In this document: piece after piece, positions 43,505 through 52,703 of the stretch
How the letters are laid out: every line of letters starts with the position of its first letter
How positions within the stretch are numbered: the stretch's first letter is position 1
NCBI RefSeq assembly: GCF_008704655.1
Contig: NZ_CP023688.1
Coordinates: 6,454,001-6,518,000 of the forward strand
Origin: Streptomyces rimosus
GTDB lineage: Bacteria > Actinomycetota > Actinomycetes > Streptomycetales > Streptomycetaceae
Direction of reading: 5' to 3'
DNA: 64,000 bases
Made by a program: the position numbers and the translations under genes
The notes under the pieces: generated by a model
What the model was told of the DNA's origin: nothing
Seen by the model: only the letters and a program-made list of their open reading frames with translations
Database searches by the model: none

Positions 43505-43909
43505 ATGCGTACGGTCCACACCGGCCTCCTGATCGCGGGAGCCGCCGCACTGGCCGCCGCCCACCTCGGCGTCCCGCCCGCGCACGGCACGCCGCAGCCG
43601 CGGCCGAGGGCGCACACCGGCCCGGCCGCCGGGGACTGCGCCACCGGTCAGTTCTGCCTCTGGCCCGGCCGCGGCTTCAGCGGTGAGCGACAGGTCCACG
43701 AACTGGCCGACACCGACATCGAAAGCTGCGTCACGCTGCCCGCCGGCGCCCGTGCCGCCTCCTTCGCCAACCGCACCGGACGGCCGGTGACCACGTACCA
43801 GAGCGCCGAGTGCCAGGAGACCGGGGAGTTCGACACCTACCCGGGCGGCGGCAGCTGGGTACCCGAATCCCCCTACCAGGTGCGGGCGTTCAAAATCTGG
43901 GAGAGCTGA
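43505..43909 (+). CDS. Secreted peptidase-inhibitor family I36 protein
   Basis: This 134-residue exported protein has a signal peptide (residues ~1-30, ending AHG) and a compact Cys-containing beta/gamma-crystallin-like domain. CATGQFCLWPGRGFSGERQV, LPAGARAASFANRTGRPV and CQETGEFDTYPGGG are typical of I36/SMPI-like inhibitors, some of which inhibit metalloproteases. Four Cys could form two disulfides. ATG 43505 has GGGGGAG 8 nt upstream. Confidence 0.8.
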   Translation: MRTVHTGLLIAGAAALAAAHLGVPPAHGTPQPRPRAHTGPAAGDCATGQFCLWPGRGFSGERQVHELADTDIESCVTLPAGARAASFANRTGRPVTTYQSAECQETGEFDTYPGGGSWVPESPYQVRAFKIWES

Positions 43910-43978
43910 GCGGGGGAGTGGAGGCGGCGGCGCGGGGTACCCGGGTGGCGAGCCCGGACCACGCGACCCTCGGGAGGG

Positions 43979-44308
43979 ATGATGGCGGGCCTCGGACAGC
44001 ACAGCCGTACGCGATGGCGTACCCACTCGCGCAAGACCCCCCGCTCACGGGGCCGGACGGGACCTCGGAGCGGGCCGGACCGCGCGACGCTGGGCGTGAT
44101 CGGACTCATCTGCGCGGTCGCCGGATTCTTCATCCTCAGCATCGTCCTGGGACCGGTGGCCGTGCTCCTCGGGTGGTTCGCGATGGGCCGCCGGTGGGGT
44201 GCCGGAAGCCAGGCGCTCCCGGCACTGGTGGCTGTGGTCCTCGGTGCGATCGACACGGTGCTGGCGATCACCGGGATCGTCGGCGTCGCCGCGGGCTCCC
44301 CGATCTGA
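43979..44308 (+). CDS. DUF4190-type small membrane protein
   Basis: This 109-residue protein has a basic N-terminal tail of ~35 residues followed by two transmembrane helices (LGVIGLICAVAGFFILSIVL and the ALVAVVLGAIDTVLAITGI region) joined by GPVAVLLGWFAMGRRW, the DUF4190 pattern. Function unknown. GGGAGGG directly precedes tandem ATG codons at 43979 and 43982, and either may be used. Confidence 0.7.
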   Translation: MMAGLGQHSRTRWRTHSRKTPRSRGRTGPRSGPDRATLGVIGLICAVAGFFILSIVLGPVAVLLGWFAMGRRWGAGSQALPALVAVVLGAIDTVLAITGIVGVAAGSPI

Positions 44309-44388
44309 CCGGGCTCCGCGGCAACCGTGGGCGGTCACCCGTCCGTCACCGGACACCCCGGCGGCGGACGGAACCACCGGAACAGCAG

Positions 44389-44434
44389 AGCGCGGCGCCC
44401 CCGGCCGGAGCGTTCCGGCCGGGGGCGCCGCGCT
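44389..44434. terminator. Exceptionally long bidirectional terminator before aceE
   Basis: A perfect 21-bp stem (44389-44409 with 44414-44434) and a GCGT loop lie between the DUF4190 gene and the end of aceE. The core of the left arm is GCGGCGCCCCCGGCCGGA. Confidence 0.9.
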
Positions 44435-44468
44435 GTGGCTCCACGAGCCGCTGTCGGTACGGGGGCGC

Positions 44469-47201
44469 CTACGCGTCGCCGCCCGCCTCGCCGGCCTCGG
44501 CGGCGGCGACGTCCAGCAGCTGGTAGCGGTCGATCGCCTGCTTCAGCAGCGAACGGTCGACCTTGCCCTCCTTGGCCAGCTCGGTGAGCACGCCGAGCAC
44601 GATCGACTGCGCGTCGATGTGGAAGAAGCGGCGGGCCGCGCCACGCGTGTCGGCGAAGCCGAAGCCGTCGGCGCCCAGGGACTGGTAGGTGCCCGGCACC
44701 CAGCGCGCGATCTGGTCCGGAACCGCCCGCATCCAGTCGGAAACGGCCACCTTCGGGCCCTCGGCGTCGGCCAGCTTCTGCGTCACGTACGGGACGCGCT
44801 GCTCCTCCTCCGGGTGGAGCAGGTTGTGCTCCTCGGCCTCCACCGCGTCGCGGCGCAGCTCGTTCCAGGAGGTCGCCGACCAGACGTCCGCCTTGACGTT
44901 CCACTCGTCGGCCAGGATCTGCTGGGCCTCCAGCGCCCACGGCACCGCCACGCCGGAGGCGAGGATCTGGGCCGCGTGCTCGCCCTTCTCGCCCTGCTTG
45001 AAGCGGTACAGACCCTTGAGGATGCCCTCGGCGTCCACGTCCGCCGGCTCGGCCGGGTGCTGGATCGGCTCGTTGTAGACGGTGAGGTAGTAGAAGACGT
45101 CCTCGCTGTTCTCGCCGTACATCCGGCGCAGACCGTCCTTGACGATGTGCGCGATCTCGTACCCGTACGCCGGGTCGTAGGCGACACACGCCGGGTTGGT
45201 CGAGGCGAGCAGCTGGGAGTGGCCGTCCGCGTGCTGGAGGCCCTCACCGGTCAGGGTCGTACGGCCGGCGGTCGCACCCAGCACGAAGCCGCGCGCGAGC
45301 TGGTCGGCCATCTGCCAGAACTGGTCACCGGTGCGCTGGAACCCGAACATCGAGTAGAAGACGTAGATCGGGATCAGCGGCTCGCCGTGCGTGGCGTAGG
45401 CGGAGCCCGCCGCGATCAGCGAGGCGGTGCAGCCGGCCTCGGAGATGCCGTCGTGCAGCATCTGGCCGGTCGGCGACTCCTTGTAGGCCAGCAGCAGTTC
45501 GCGGTCGACCGACTCGTAGATCTGGCCCAGCGGGTTGTAGATCTTCGCGGACGGGAAGAACGCGTCCATGCCGAAGGTGCGGTACTCGTCGGGCGCGATC
45601 GGCACGAAGCGCTTGCCGATCTCCTTGTCCCGCATGAGGTCCTTCAGGACCCGCACGAACGCCATGGTCGTGGCGATCTTCTGCTGACCGGAGCCCTTCT
45701 TCGCGCCCGCGTACGCCTTGTCGTCCGGCAGCGGCAGCGGCTTGGCCCGCACGACGCGGGTCGGCACATAGCCGCCCAGCCCCTTGCGGCGGTCGTGCAT
45801 GTACTGGATCTCTTCGGAGTCGCGGCCCGGGTGGTAGTACGGCGGCAGGCCGTCCTCCAGGTCCTTGTCCGGGATCGGCAGGTGCAGCCGGTCACGGAAG
45901 CCCTTGAGGTCCTCGACCGTCAGCTTCTTCATCTGGTGGGTCGCGTTGCGGCCCTCGAAGTTCGGGCCGAGCGTCCAGCCCTTGACGGTCTGCGCGAGGA
46001 TCACCGTCGGCTGGCCCTTGTGGGCCTTGGCCGCCGCGTAGGCCGCGTAGATCTTCTTGTGGTCGTGACCGCCGCGGCCCAGGTGCTGGATCTGGTGGTC
46101 GGTCATGTTCTCGACCATCGCGCGCAGGCGGTGGTCGTCACCGAAGAAGTGCTCGCGGATGTACGCGCCGGTCTCCGTCGCGTACGTCTGGAACTGGCCG
46201 TCCGGGGTCGTGTTCAGCTTGTTGACCAGGACGCCGTCGCGGTCCTGGGCCAGCAGCGGGTCCCAGCTCCGGTCCCACACCAGCTTGATCACGTTCCAGC
46301 CGGCGCCGCGGAACTGCGACTCCAGCTCCTGCATGATCTTGCCGTTGCCGCGGACCGGGCCATCCAGGCGCTGCAGGTTGCAGTTGACCACGAAGGTCAG
46401 GTTGTCCAGGCCCTCACGCGCCGCGAGGGACAGCTGGCCGAGCGACTCCGGCTCGTCCATCTCGCCGTCGCCCAGGTAGGCCCACACGTGCGAGTCGGAG
46501 GTGTCGGCGATGCCGCGCGCCTCCATGTAGCGGTTCATCCGGGCCTGGTAGATCGCGCCGAGCGGGCCGAGGCCCATCGAGACGGTCGGGAACTCCCAGA
46601 AGTCCGGCATCAGCCGCGGGTGCGGGTAGCTGGACAGGCCGTTGGGGAACTTGGACTTCTCCTGGCGGAAGGCGTCCAGCTGTGTCTCGGTGAGGCGGTC
46701 CAGCAGGTAGGCGCGGGCGTACACGCCGGGCGAGGCGTGGCCCTGGAAGAAGATCTGGTCGCCGCCCTTGCCGTCGTCCTTGCCCCGGAAGAAGTGGTTG
46801 AAGCCCACGTCGTAGAGGGAGGCGGAGGACGCGAAGGTGGCGATGTGGCCGCCGACGCCGATACCGGGGCGCTGCGCCCGCGAGACCATGACCGCGGCGT
46901 TCCACCGGGTGGCGTTGAGGATCTTGCGCTCGATCTCCTCGTTGCCGGGGAAGAACGGCTCGTCCTTGGTCGCGATGGTGTTGACGTAATCCGTGCTGCG
47001 CATCTCGGGCACGGCCACGCGCTTCTCGCGGGCACGCTCGATCAGGCGGAGCATGAGGTAGCGGGCACGTTCCCGGCCTCGCTCATCGACGGCTGCGTCG
47101 AGCGAGTCGAGCCATTCCTGGGTCTCTTCGGGATCGAAGTCCGGGACCTGGCTGGGAAGGCCGCCAATGATGATCGGGTTGCGATCGGATCCGGAAGCCA
47201 C
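44469..47201 (-). CDS. aceE: Pyruvate dehydrogenase E1 component, homodimeric type
   Basis: This 910-residue thiamine-diphosphate enzyme decarboxylates pyruvate and acetylates the lipoyl E2 of the pyruvate dehydrogenase complex. The ThDP/Mg motif is [16 protein letters not shown]...[11 protein letters not shown], the N-terminal histidine block [11 protein letters not shown] is present, and [23 protein letters not shown] is family-specific. The GTG at 47201 has AAGGAA upstream and gives the usual Streptomyces length. It faces DUF3052 and ahpE across a 469-bp gap, a synteny also seen in mycobacteria. Confidence 0.96.
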   Translation of the reverse strand: MASGSDRNPIIIGGLPSQVPDFDPEETQEWLDSLDAAVDERGRERARYLMLRLIERAREKRVAVPEMRSTDYVNTIATKDEPFFPGNEEIERKILNATRWNAAVMVSRAQRPGIGVGGHIATFASSASLYDVGFNHFFRGKDDGKGGDQIFFQGHASPGVYARAYLLDRLTETQLDAFRQEKSKFPNGLSSYPHPRLMPDFWEFPTVSMGLGPLGAIYQARMNRYMEARGIADTSDSHVWAYLGDGEMDEPESLGQLSLAAREGLDNLTFVVNCNLQRLDGPVRGNGKIMQELESQFRGAGWNVIKLVWDRSWDPLLAQDRDGVLVNKLNTTPDGQFQTYATETGAYIREHFFGDDHRLRAMVENMTDHQIQHLGRGGHDHKKIYAAYAAAKAHKGQPTVILAQTVKGWTLGPNFEGRNATHQMKKLTVEDLKGFRDRLHLPIPDKDLEDGLPPYYHPGRDSEEIQYMHDRRKGLGGYVPTRVVRAKPLPLPDDKAYAGAKKGSGQQKIATTMAFVRVLKDLMRDKEIGKRFVPIAPDEYRTFGMDAFFPSAKIYNPLGQIYESVDRELLLAYKESPTGQMLHDGISEAGCTASLIAAGSAYATHGEPLIPIYVFYSMFGFQRTGDQFWQMADQLARGFVLGATAGRTTLTGEGLQHADGHSQLLASTNPACVAYDPAYGYEIAHIVKDGLRRMYGENSEDVFYYLTVYNEPIQHPAEPADVDAEGILKGLYRFKQGEKGEHAAQILASGVAVPWALEAQQILADEWNVKADVWSATSWNELRRDAVEAEEHNLLHPEEEQRVPYVTQKLADAEGPKVAVSDWMRAVPDQIARWVPGTYQSLGADGFGFADTRGAARRFFHIDAQSIVLGVLTELAKEGKVDRSLLKQAIDRYQLLDVAAAEAGEAGGDA

Positions 47202-47670
47202 GCTGTTCCTTCGCTGTTCGGTATTGCTCTGCTTGGTGTCGCGCCGTCTTCCATCGTGTACCGGCTCGCCGGGATACGTCATCTCTACCGGTGGGTAACC
47301 ACTCCCTAAGAGACGGGCGCTGAAAGGCCGGTTTTTCAGGTCGGCCAAATCGCAACCATACGCCCACGCCGAAACCGGCTGCCGTACGGTCGTGCGAACC
47401 CCGAAGAGAGGAGCGGGTGCGGGGCGGCGACCCCCAAAGGGCGCAGTCCCCTCTCAAAACTACATAAAGACCACGAAACGGTGTGGGGTGAATCACTTCC
47501 CGCCGTGTGCGCGGGGTCGCAGTTGCGGCGAGACGGCGGTAAACGTCACCGTTTCGACGGTCTCGGCCGCCGGGTACTTGCGCGATCCGCCCGGCCCGTG
47601 TGGACTACGCCCAATGCCCCGCGCACGCGTGGGTGCAAGCCATTTACCGAAACATGACAGGAGGCAATCC
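47202..47670. promoter_or_regulatory. Divergent promoter region aceE / DUF3052
   Basis: No gene is evident in these 469 bases. CTGAAA (47320-47325) and TTTCAG (47334-47339) form a 6-bp inverted repeat with an 8-bp spacer, overlapping a weaker GGCCG/CGGCC pair. AT-rich stretches occur at ~47450-47490. AGGAGG at 47659-47664 serves GTG 47671. Which regulator acts here cannot be told. Confidence 0.45.
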
Positions 47671-48111
47671 GTGAGCGCGACCGCGGACCACGCGGAGGAG
47701 CGGACCAACCCGGCTATCAAGCTGGGGTTCGAGCCCGGACAGGTGGTCCAGGAGATCGGCTACGACGACGACGTCGAGCAGGAGCTCCGCGAAGCCATTG
47801 AGGCCGTGATCGGCCAGGAGATCGTTGACGAGGACTACGACGACGTCGCCGACGTCGTGGTGCTGTGGTTCCGCGATGACGACGGCGACCTCACGGACGC
47901 GCTGGTGGATGCCATCGGTCTGATCGACGAGGGCGGCGAGATCTGGCTGATGACGCCCAAGACCGGCCGTGACGGGTACGTCGAGCCGAGCGACATCAAC
48001 GAAGCCGCGCAGACCGCGGGCCTGAGCCAGACCCGGAGCATCAACGCGGGCAAGGACTGGAGCGGCAGCCGCCTGGTCACCCCCAAGGGCGCCAAGTCCG
48101 GCAAGCGCTGA
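47671..48111 (+). CDS. DUF3052 protein
   Basis: This 146-residue, very acidic protein (KLGFEPGQVVQEIGYDDDVE, DYDDVADVVVLWFRDDDGD, EIWLMTPKTGRDGYVEPSDI, SINAGKDWSGSRLV) belongs to the actinobacterial DUF3052 family, which includes Rv2239c. Function is unknown. Location between aceE and ahpE is conserved from mycobacteria to Streptomyces. GTG 47671 is fixed by the strong AGGAGG. Confidence 0.88.
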   Translation: MSATADHAEERTNPAIKLGFEPGQVVQEIGYDDDVEQELREAIEAVIGQEIVDEDYDDVADVVVLWFRDDDGDLTDALVDAIGLIDEGGEIWLMTPKTGRDGYVEPSDINEAAQTAGLSQTRSINAGKDWSGSRLVTPKGAKSGKR

Positions 48112-48135
48112 GCCGCGCCCCCACGATCCGTACCC

Positions 48136-48166
48136 AGCCCTCCGCCGGGTGATCCGGTGGGGGGCT
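48136..48166 (+). terminator. Imperfect hairpin after DUF3052
   Basis: AGCCCTCCGCCGG can pair with CCGGTGGGGGGCT with two mismatched positions and a 5-nt loop, 24 bp past the stop. Confidence 0.5.
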
Positions 48167-48316
48167 TGGTGTGCGCACGCCGGCGCGTAGGGTTGGCCGC
48201 AACCTGTTGGAATCCGCCGGAGCGGCCGTCGGCGGCGGTGCCCGTACGTACGCCGGGAACGGCGTCCGGGCACGGCGGCGCGCCCGCTCACGGCGTCTGC
48301 GAAGGGAACGGTCCCC

Positions 48317-48775
48317 ATGGCGATCGAGGTCGGCACGAAGGCTCCGGATTTCGAGCTGAAGAACCAGCACGGCGAGCTGGTCAAGCTCTCCGACTTCCGC
48401 GGCGAGAAGGCCGTCGTCCTCCTCTTCTACCCCTTCGCCTTCACCGGCGTGTGCACCGGCGAGCTGTGCGCCCTGCGCGACGAGCTGCCGAAGTTCGTCA
48501 ACGACGACGTGCAGCTGCTGGCCGTCTCCAACGACTCGCCCTTCTCGCTGCGCGTCTTCGCCGAGCAGGAGGGCCTGGAGTACCCGCTGCTGTCGGACTT
48601 CTGGCCGCACGGCGAGGCGTCGCGGGCGTACGGCGTCTTCGACGAGGAGAAGGGCTGCGCGGTGCGCGGGACCTTCATCATCGACAAGGAGGGCGTGGTG
48701 CGCTGGACCGTCGTCAACGGCCTGCCCGACGCCCGTGACCTCAACGACTACCTCAAGGCGCTCGACACCCTCTGA
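48317..48775 (+). CDS. ahpE: AhpE-type peroxiredoxin
   Basis: This 152-residue peroxiredoxin has the peroxidatic Cys46 in [13 protein letters not shown] and a second Cys51 five residues on. Rossmann-like thioredoxin-fold signatures [15 protein letters not shown] and [14 protein letters not shown] support the family. AhpE enzymes detoxify organic peroxides and peroxynitrite with mycothiol/mycoredoxin recycling; that partner is inferred from actinobacterial biology. AAGGGA precedes ATG 48317. Confidence 0.92.
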   Translation: MAIEVGTKAPDFELKNQHGELVKLSDFRGEKAVVLLFYPFAFTGVCTGELCALRDELPKFVNDDVQLLAVSNDSPFSLRVFAEQEGLEYPLLSDFWPHGEASRAYGVFDEEKGCAVRGTFIIDKEGVVRWTVVNGLPDARDLNDYLKALDTL

Positions 48776-48875
48776 CCGGGGCGCGCGCAGGGCCGGTCGG
48801 GGCGGCCGAACGGCCCGGGCCGCGACATCGAAGCGGTGTCCGGACCGGAACCTGTAATCGGTGGGAACCGGTCAC

Positions 48876-48895
48876 TAGGATCAAATCGTTGATCC
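48876..48895 (+). promoter_or_regulatory. terD promoter -10 overlapped by palindrome GGATCAA-N4-TTGATCC
   Basis: GGATCAA (48878-48884) and TTGATCC (48889-48895) are perfect 7-bp arms around ATCG. A TANNNT box, TAGGAT, covers 48876-48881, with TGTAAT 17 nt upstream as a poor -35. The site lies about 60 bp before the first terD. A dedicated repressor or activator dimer is likely; no candidate regulator is adjacent. Confidence 0.5.
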
Positions 48896-48954
48896 GATGC
48901 CATGCACGATGGGGGCGCAAAACATTTCGTACCCCTCGAACCCAAGGAGGACTC

Positions 48955-49530
48955 GTGGGAGTCAGCCTCAGCAAGGGCGGCAACGTCTCGCTGACGAAGG
49001 AAGCCCCCAATCTGACCGCGGTGCTCGTCGGTCTGGGCTGGGACGCGCGTACCACCACCGGTACGGACTTCGACCTGGACGCCAGCGCCCTGCTGACGAA
49101 CGACCAGGGCAAGGTCGCCAACGACCAGAACTTCGTGTTCTTCAACAACCTGAAGAGCCCGGACGGCTCGGTCGAGCACACCGGCGACAACACCACCGGT
49201 GAGGGCGAGGGCGACGACGAGGCCATCAAGGTGAACCTCGCCGCCGTGCCCGCCGACGTCGCCAAGATCGTGTTCCCGGTGTCCATCTACGACGCCGAGA
49301 ACCGTCAGCAGAGCTTCGGCCAGGTCCGCAACGCCTACATCCGCGTCGTCAACCAGGCCGACGGCAACGAGCTCGCGCGCTACGACCTGAGCGAGGACGC
49401 CTCGACCGAGACCGCCATGGTCTTCGGCGAGCTGTACCGCAACGGCGCGGAGTGGAAGTTCCGGGCCATCGGTCAGGGCTACGCCTCGGGCCTGCGCGGC
49501 ATCGCGCAGGACTTCGGCGTCAACGTCTGA
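48955..49530 (+). CDS. terD: TerD-domain calcium-binding stress protein 1
   Basis: This 191-residue TerD protein has calcium-site motifs FDLDASALL and [22 protein letters not shown], and also [14 protein letters not shown] and [22 protein letters not shown]. TerD proteins are cytosolic beta-sandwiches that bind Ca2+ and take part in tellurite and other chemical stress responses; in S. coelicolor terD genes affect calcium homeostasis and differentiation. GTG 48955 follows AAGGAGG. It is highly similar to the next gene, a tandem duplicate. Confidence 0.94.
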   Translation: MGVSLSKGGNVSLTKEAPNLTAVLVGLGWDARTTTGTDFDLDASALLTNDQGKVANDQNFVFFNNLKSPDGSVEHTGDNTTGEGEGDDEAIKVNLAAVPADVAKIVFPVSIYDAENRQQSFGQVRNAYIRVVNQADGNELARYDLSEDASTETAMVFGELYRNGAEWKFRAIGQGYASGLRGIAQDFGVNV

Positions 49531-49546
49531 CCGGAGACACCTTCCG

Positions 49547-49592
49547 CGCCCGGCGCCGTACACCCCTGTCCCGGGGCGTACGGCGCCGGGCG
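49547..49592 (+). terminator. Terminator between the two terD genes
   Basis: CGCCCGGCGCCGTAC pairs perfectly with GTACGGCGCCGGGCG (15 bp) around a 16-nt loop. A second small hairpin, CCCGTACG with CGTACGGG, follows at 49602-49621. terD2 therefore probably has its own promoter. Confidence 0.8.
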
Positions 49593-49784
49593 TGCTTGAA
49601 GCCCGTACGCCCCCGTACGGGACGCGGACCCCGGAGAGCGGCGTGCGCGCACCGCGCACGGTCCACGCGCGCGCCGTCAAGGTGCCGTATCCAGGGCCGT
49701 GTCCTCTCGTACGGGCGGTGTACGAACCCGTAGAAAGCCGTGGACCACCGCGGCACCACCGTCACCGGGGAGGATGCGAACACC

Positions 49785-50360
49785 ATGGGCGTCACGCTCG
49801 CAAAGGGAGGCAACGTCTCCCTCTCCAAGGCCGCGCCGAATCTCACGCAGGTCATGGTCGGCCTGGGCTGGGACGCGCGCTCGACCACGGGTGCGCCGTT
49901 CGATCTGGACGCCAGCGCGCTGCTGTGCAGGTCGGGGCGGGTGCTCGGGGACGAGTACTTCGTCTTCTACAACAATCTCAAGAGCCCGGACGGCTCGGTC
50001 GAACACACCGGCGACAATCTCACCGGTGAGGGCGAGGGGGACGACGAGTCGATCCTCGTCGACCTGAGCAAGGTTCCCGCCGAGGTCGACAAGATCGTAT
50101 TTCCGGTCTCGATCCATGAGGCGGATCTGCGCGGCCAGAGCTTCGGCCAGGTCAGCAACGCTTTCATCCGGGTCGTCAATCAGGCCGACGGCAGTGAGCT
50201 GGCGCGTTACGACCTCAGCGAGGACGCTTCCAGCGAAACGGCAATGATCTTCGGTGAGGTCTACCGGTACAGCGGTGAATGGAAGTTCCGCGCGGTGGGC
50301 CAGGGGTACGCGTCGGGGTTGCGAGGCATCGCTCTAGACTTCGGGGTCAACGTTTCGTAA
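49785..50360 (+). CDS. terD: TerD-domain calcium-binding stress protein 2
   Basis: This 191-residue TerD parallels the preceding gene nearly residue for residue ([43 protein letters not shown]). It differs in having a Cys (LLCRSG) and in the 55-70 loop. ATG 49785 aligns with the paralogue's start and GGGGAGG lies 11 nt upstream. It is followed after 55 bp by the TerC-like gene, so the two are probably cotranscribed. Confidence 0.94.
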   Translation: MGVTLAKGGNVSLSKAAPNLTQVMVGLGWDARSTTGAPFDLDASALLCRSGRVLGDEYFVFYNNLKSPDGSVEHTGDNLTGEGEGDDESILVDLSKVPAEVDKIVFPVSIHEADLRGQSFGQVSNAFIRVVNQADGSELARYDLSEDASSETAMIFGEVYRYSGEWKFRAVGQGYASGLRGIALDFGVNVS

Positions 50361-50415
50361 AGGCGCCGCGCGCCCAGCGCGGGGGACCCCACACAGCGAG
50401 GGATTGGGTTAGGCA

Positions 50416-51573
50416 GTGCTCCTGAGAACCTTTGGCTGGTCGTTCGCCATCACGGCGGCGGGCCTGGCCTTGGCCGGCGTCCTCTGGGGGTGGCAGGGGC
50501 TCGCGATCGTCGGCATCCTGTCGATCCTGGAGATCTCGCTCTCGTTCGACAACGCGGTCATCAACGCCGGCATTCTGCGCAAGATGAACGCCTTCTGGCA
50601 GAAAATCTTCCTGACCGTCGGCATTCTGATCGCCGTCTTCGGCATGCGCCTGGTCTTCCCGGTGGTCATCGTCGCGATCACCGCGAAGATGGGGCCGCTG
50701 GAGGCCGTCAACCTGGCGATCAACGACAAGCCGCAGTACGAACACCTGGTCACGGGGGCCCACCCGGCCATCGCGGCCTTCGGCGGCATGTTCCTGCTGA
50801 TGATCTTCCTCGACTTCATCTTCGAGGAGCGCGAGCACAAGTGGCTGGGCTGGCTGGAGCGGCCGCTCGCCAAAATGGGCAAGCTGGACATGCTGTCCGT
50901 CATCATCGCGCTGATCGTCCTGCTGGTCACGGCCATGACGGTGGCCACCGACGTCGCGCACGGCGGCGGTGACAAGAGCGCGACGGTGCTGCTCTCCGGC
51001 GTCGCCGGCCTGATCACGTATCTGGTCGTGGGCGGCATCTCCGGCTACTTCGAGGACAAGCTGGAGGAGGCCGAGGACGACGAGGACGACGACGCCCCGG
51101 CGGCGAAGACGGCCGGGGACGCCGGCTCGAACGGCGCCTCGAAGAGCTCGGTCTCGGGCGTGGGACTGGCCGGCAAGGCCGCGTTCTTCATGTTCCTCTA
51201 CCTGGAGGTCATCGACGCGTCGTTCTCCTTCGACGGCGTCATCGGCGCCTTCGCCGTCACCAACGACATCTTCGAGATGGCGCTGGGTCTGGGCATCGGC
51301 GCGATGTACATCCGTTCGCTGACGGTCTTCCTGGTCCGCAAGGGAACCCTGGACGACTACGTCTACCTGGAGCACGGCGCGCACTACGCCATCGGCGCGC
51401 TGGCGGTCATCCTGCTCGCCTCGATCAAGTACGAGATCCCCGAGGTCGTCACCGGCCTGGTCGGAGTCGGCCTGATCCTGCTGTCGTTCTGGTCGTCCGT
51501 GCGCAAGAACCGGCTGGAAGGCAAGCCCGGGGAGGGCTCCCGGGCAGAGCCGGAAGTCACCTCCGGAGTGTGA
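50416..51573 (+). CDS. DUF475 integral membrane protein (TerC-like)
   Basis: This 385-residue protein has about 9 transmembrane helices and the TerC/YkoY-type acidic motifs in helices: SILEISLSFDNAVINAG near residue 40 and LYLEVIDASFSFDGVIGAF near residue 265. An acidic cytoplasmic loop (EEAEDDEDDD) and an Ala/Ser linker divide the halves. TerC relatives are implicated in metal (for example manganese) export and in anchoring Ter complexes at the membrane. The start is GTG 50416, with only a weak ribosome site. Confidence 0.88.
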   Translation: MLLRTFGWSFAITAAGLALAGVLWGWQGLAIVGILSILEISLSFDNAVINAGILRKMNAFWQKIFLTVGILIAVFGMRLVFPVVIVAITAKMGPLEAVNLAINDKPQYEHLVTGAHPAIAAFGGMFLLMIFLDFIFEEREHKWLGWLERPLAKMGKLDMLSVIIALIVLLVTAMTVATDVAHGGGDKSATVLLSGVAGLITYLVVGGISGYFEDKLEEAEDDEDDDAPAAKTAGDAGSNGASKSSVSGVGLAGKAAFFMFLYLEVIDASFSFDGVIGAFAVTNDIFEMALGLGIGAMYIRSLTVFLVRKGTLDDYVYLEHGAHYAIGALAVILLASIKYEIPEVVTGLVGVGLILLSFWSSVRKNRLEGKPGEGSRAEPEVTSGV

Positions 51574-51600
51574 CGAGGGGCTGATTGAGGAACGCTCTCT

Positions 51601-51640
51601 GCGGGGCGGCCATGGAGTGCTCACTCCATGGCCGCCCCGC
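51601..51640 (+). terminator. Long terminator after the DUF475 gene
   Basis: A 19-bp perfect inverted repeat (GCGGGGCGGCCATGGAGTG and its complement) with a 2-nt centre starts 27 bp past the stop codon. Confidence 0.85.
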
Positions 51641-51749
51641 GGCCGTACCGGGCCAAGGGGTGGCCGGGTAGGGCGGAAGCACGCAGCAAGTCGGGCCGTG
51701 GGCCATCGGGGCGGGCGGCCTTCGAGTCGGATCGATGGGGTGGGGCAAG

Positions 51750-52487
51750 GTGTCATTCTTCGACAATTGGCGGCGGGGCGGGGCGCCGAAGTTCGAAGCC
51801 GGTGGCGCGTCGTACGTGGTCGAGTTGACCAAGCGCAACCCGGTGGTCTCGCTGACCAAGCAGGGCGCGGCCTCCGGGCACCTGCGGGTCAACCTCTCGT
51901 GGCAGATGCGCACGACCGACATCGGCATGCGCGGCTCGCAGCGCGGCGGCAGCCTGCTGCGCAACCCCGGCAAGATGTTCAAGCCGGAGGTGGTGCAGGC
52001 GCAGGGACCGGCGGTCGTCAAGATCGACCTGGACCTCGCCTGCCTGTACGAGCTCAAGGACGGCACCAAGGGCGTGGTGCAGCCGCTGGGCAACTTCCTC
52101 GGTGACATCAACGCCGCGCCGTATGTGAAGCTCAGCGGCGACGACCGGTTCGGCTCGCCCTCCGGTGAGACGCTCTACATCAACCTCGACCACCGCGACG
52201 AGATCAAGCGCCTGCTGATCTTCGTCTACATCTACGACGGAACCCCGGCCTTCGACCGCACGCACGCCATCGTGACGCTCTACCCGAGCAGCGGCCCCCG
52301 GGTGGAGATCGGCCTCGACGAACGGGCTCCCCAGGCCCGTTCCTGCGCCATCTTCATGCTGGAGAACAACAAGGGCGACCTGACCGTCCGCCGCGAGGTC
52401 AAATACGTCTACGGCTTCCAGTCCGAACTGGACCGGCTGTACGGCTGGGGCCTCCAGTGGGGGCGGGGGTACAAGTCGAAGGTGTGA
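51750..52487 (+). CDS. TerA-like TerD-superfamily protein
   Basis: This 245-residue protein is TerD-related but longer, with LTKRNPVVSLTKQGAASGHL, DLDLACLYELKDGTKGVVQP and YVYGFQSELDRLYGWGLQWG. It matches the TerA-like group of Ter proteins by these blocks. It keeps a DLDL...DGT acidic motif but not the [13 protein letters not shown] loop. GTG 51750 gives the family start SFFDNWRRGG; ATG 51735 is the in-frame alternative. It follows a terminator, so it has its own promoter. Confidence 0.85.
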   Translation: MSFFDNWRRGGAPKFEAGGASYVVELTKRNPVVSLTKQGAASGHLRVNLSWQMRTTDIGMRGSQRGGSLLRNPGKMFKPEVVQAQGPAVVKIDLDLACLYELKDGTKGVVQPLGNFLGDINAAPYVKLSGDDRFGSPSGETLYINLDHRDEIKRLLIFVYIYDGTPAFDRTHAIVTLYPSSGPRVEIGLDERAPQARSCAIFMLENNKGDLTVRREVKYVYGFQSELDRLYGWGLQWGRGYKSKV

Positions 52488-52703
52488 GAGACGGGGCGGC
52501 GAGGCGCGGGGGAAACGTCACGGCGGGGGCGTGCGGTTCGGTACCTGCGTGGCCGGTGTTCGCGGGCGTGCTTGTGGCCATGGCCGTGCTCGTGCCCGTG
52601 CGGGGGTTCAGGCCGCTGTTTGCGTGCAGTTCGCTCGTAGGGCGCCGTGCTGCCCGCCGACCGTAGGTGCGGTCTCCTGAGGCGGCGGGCTGCCGGTCGC
52701 CGG
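52488..52703. other. Gene-free gap between convergent TerA-like and TerD genes
   Basis: These 216 bases lie between two converging stop codons. I see no gene, no strong hairpin and no obvious repeat. Confidence 0.5.
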
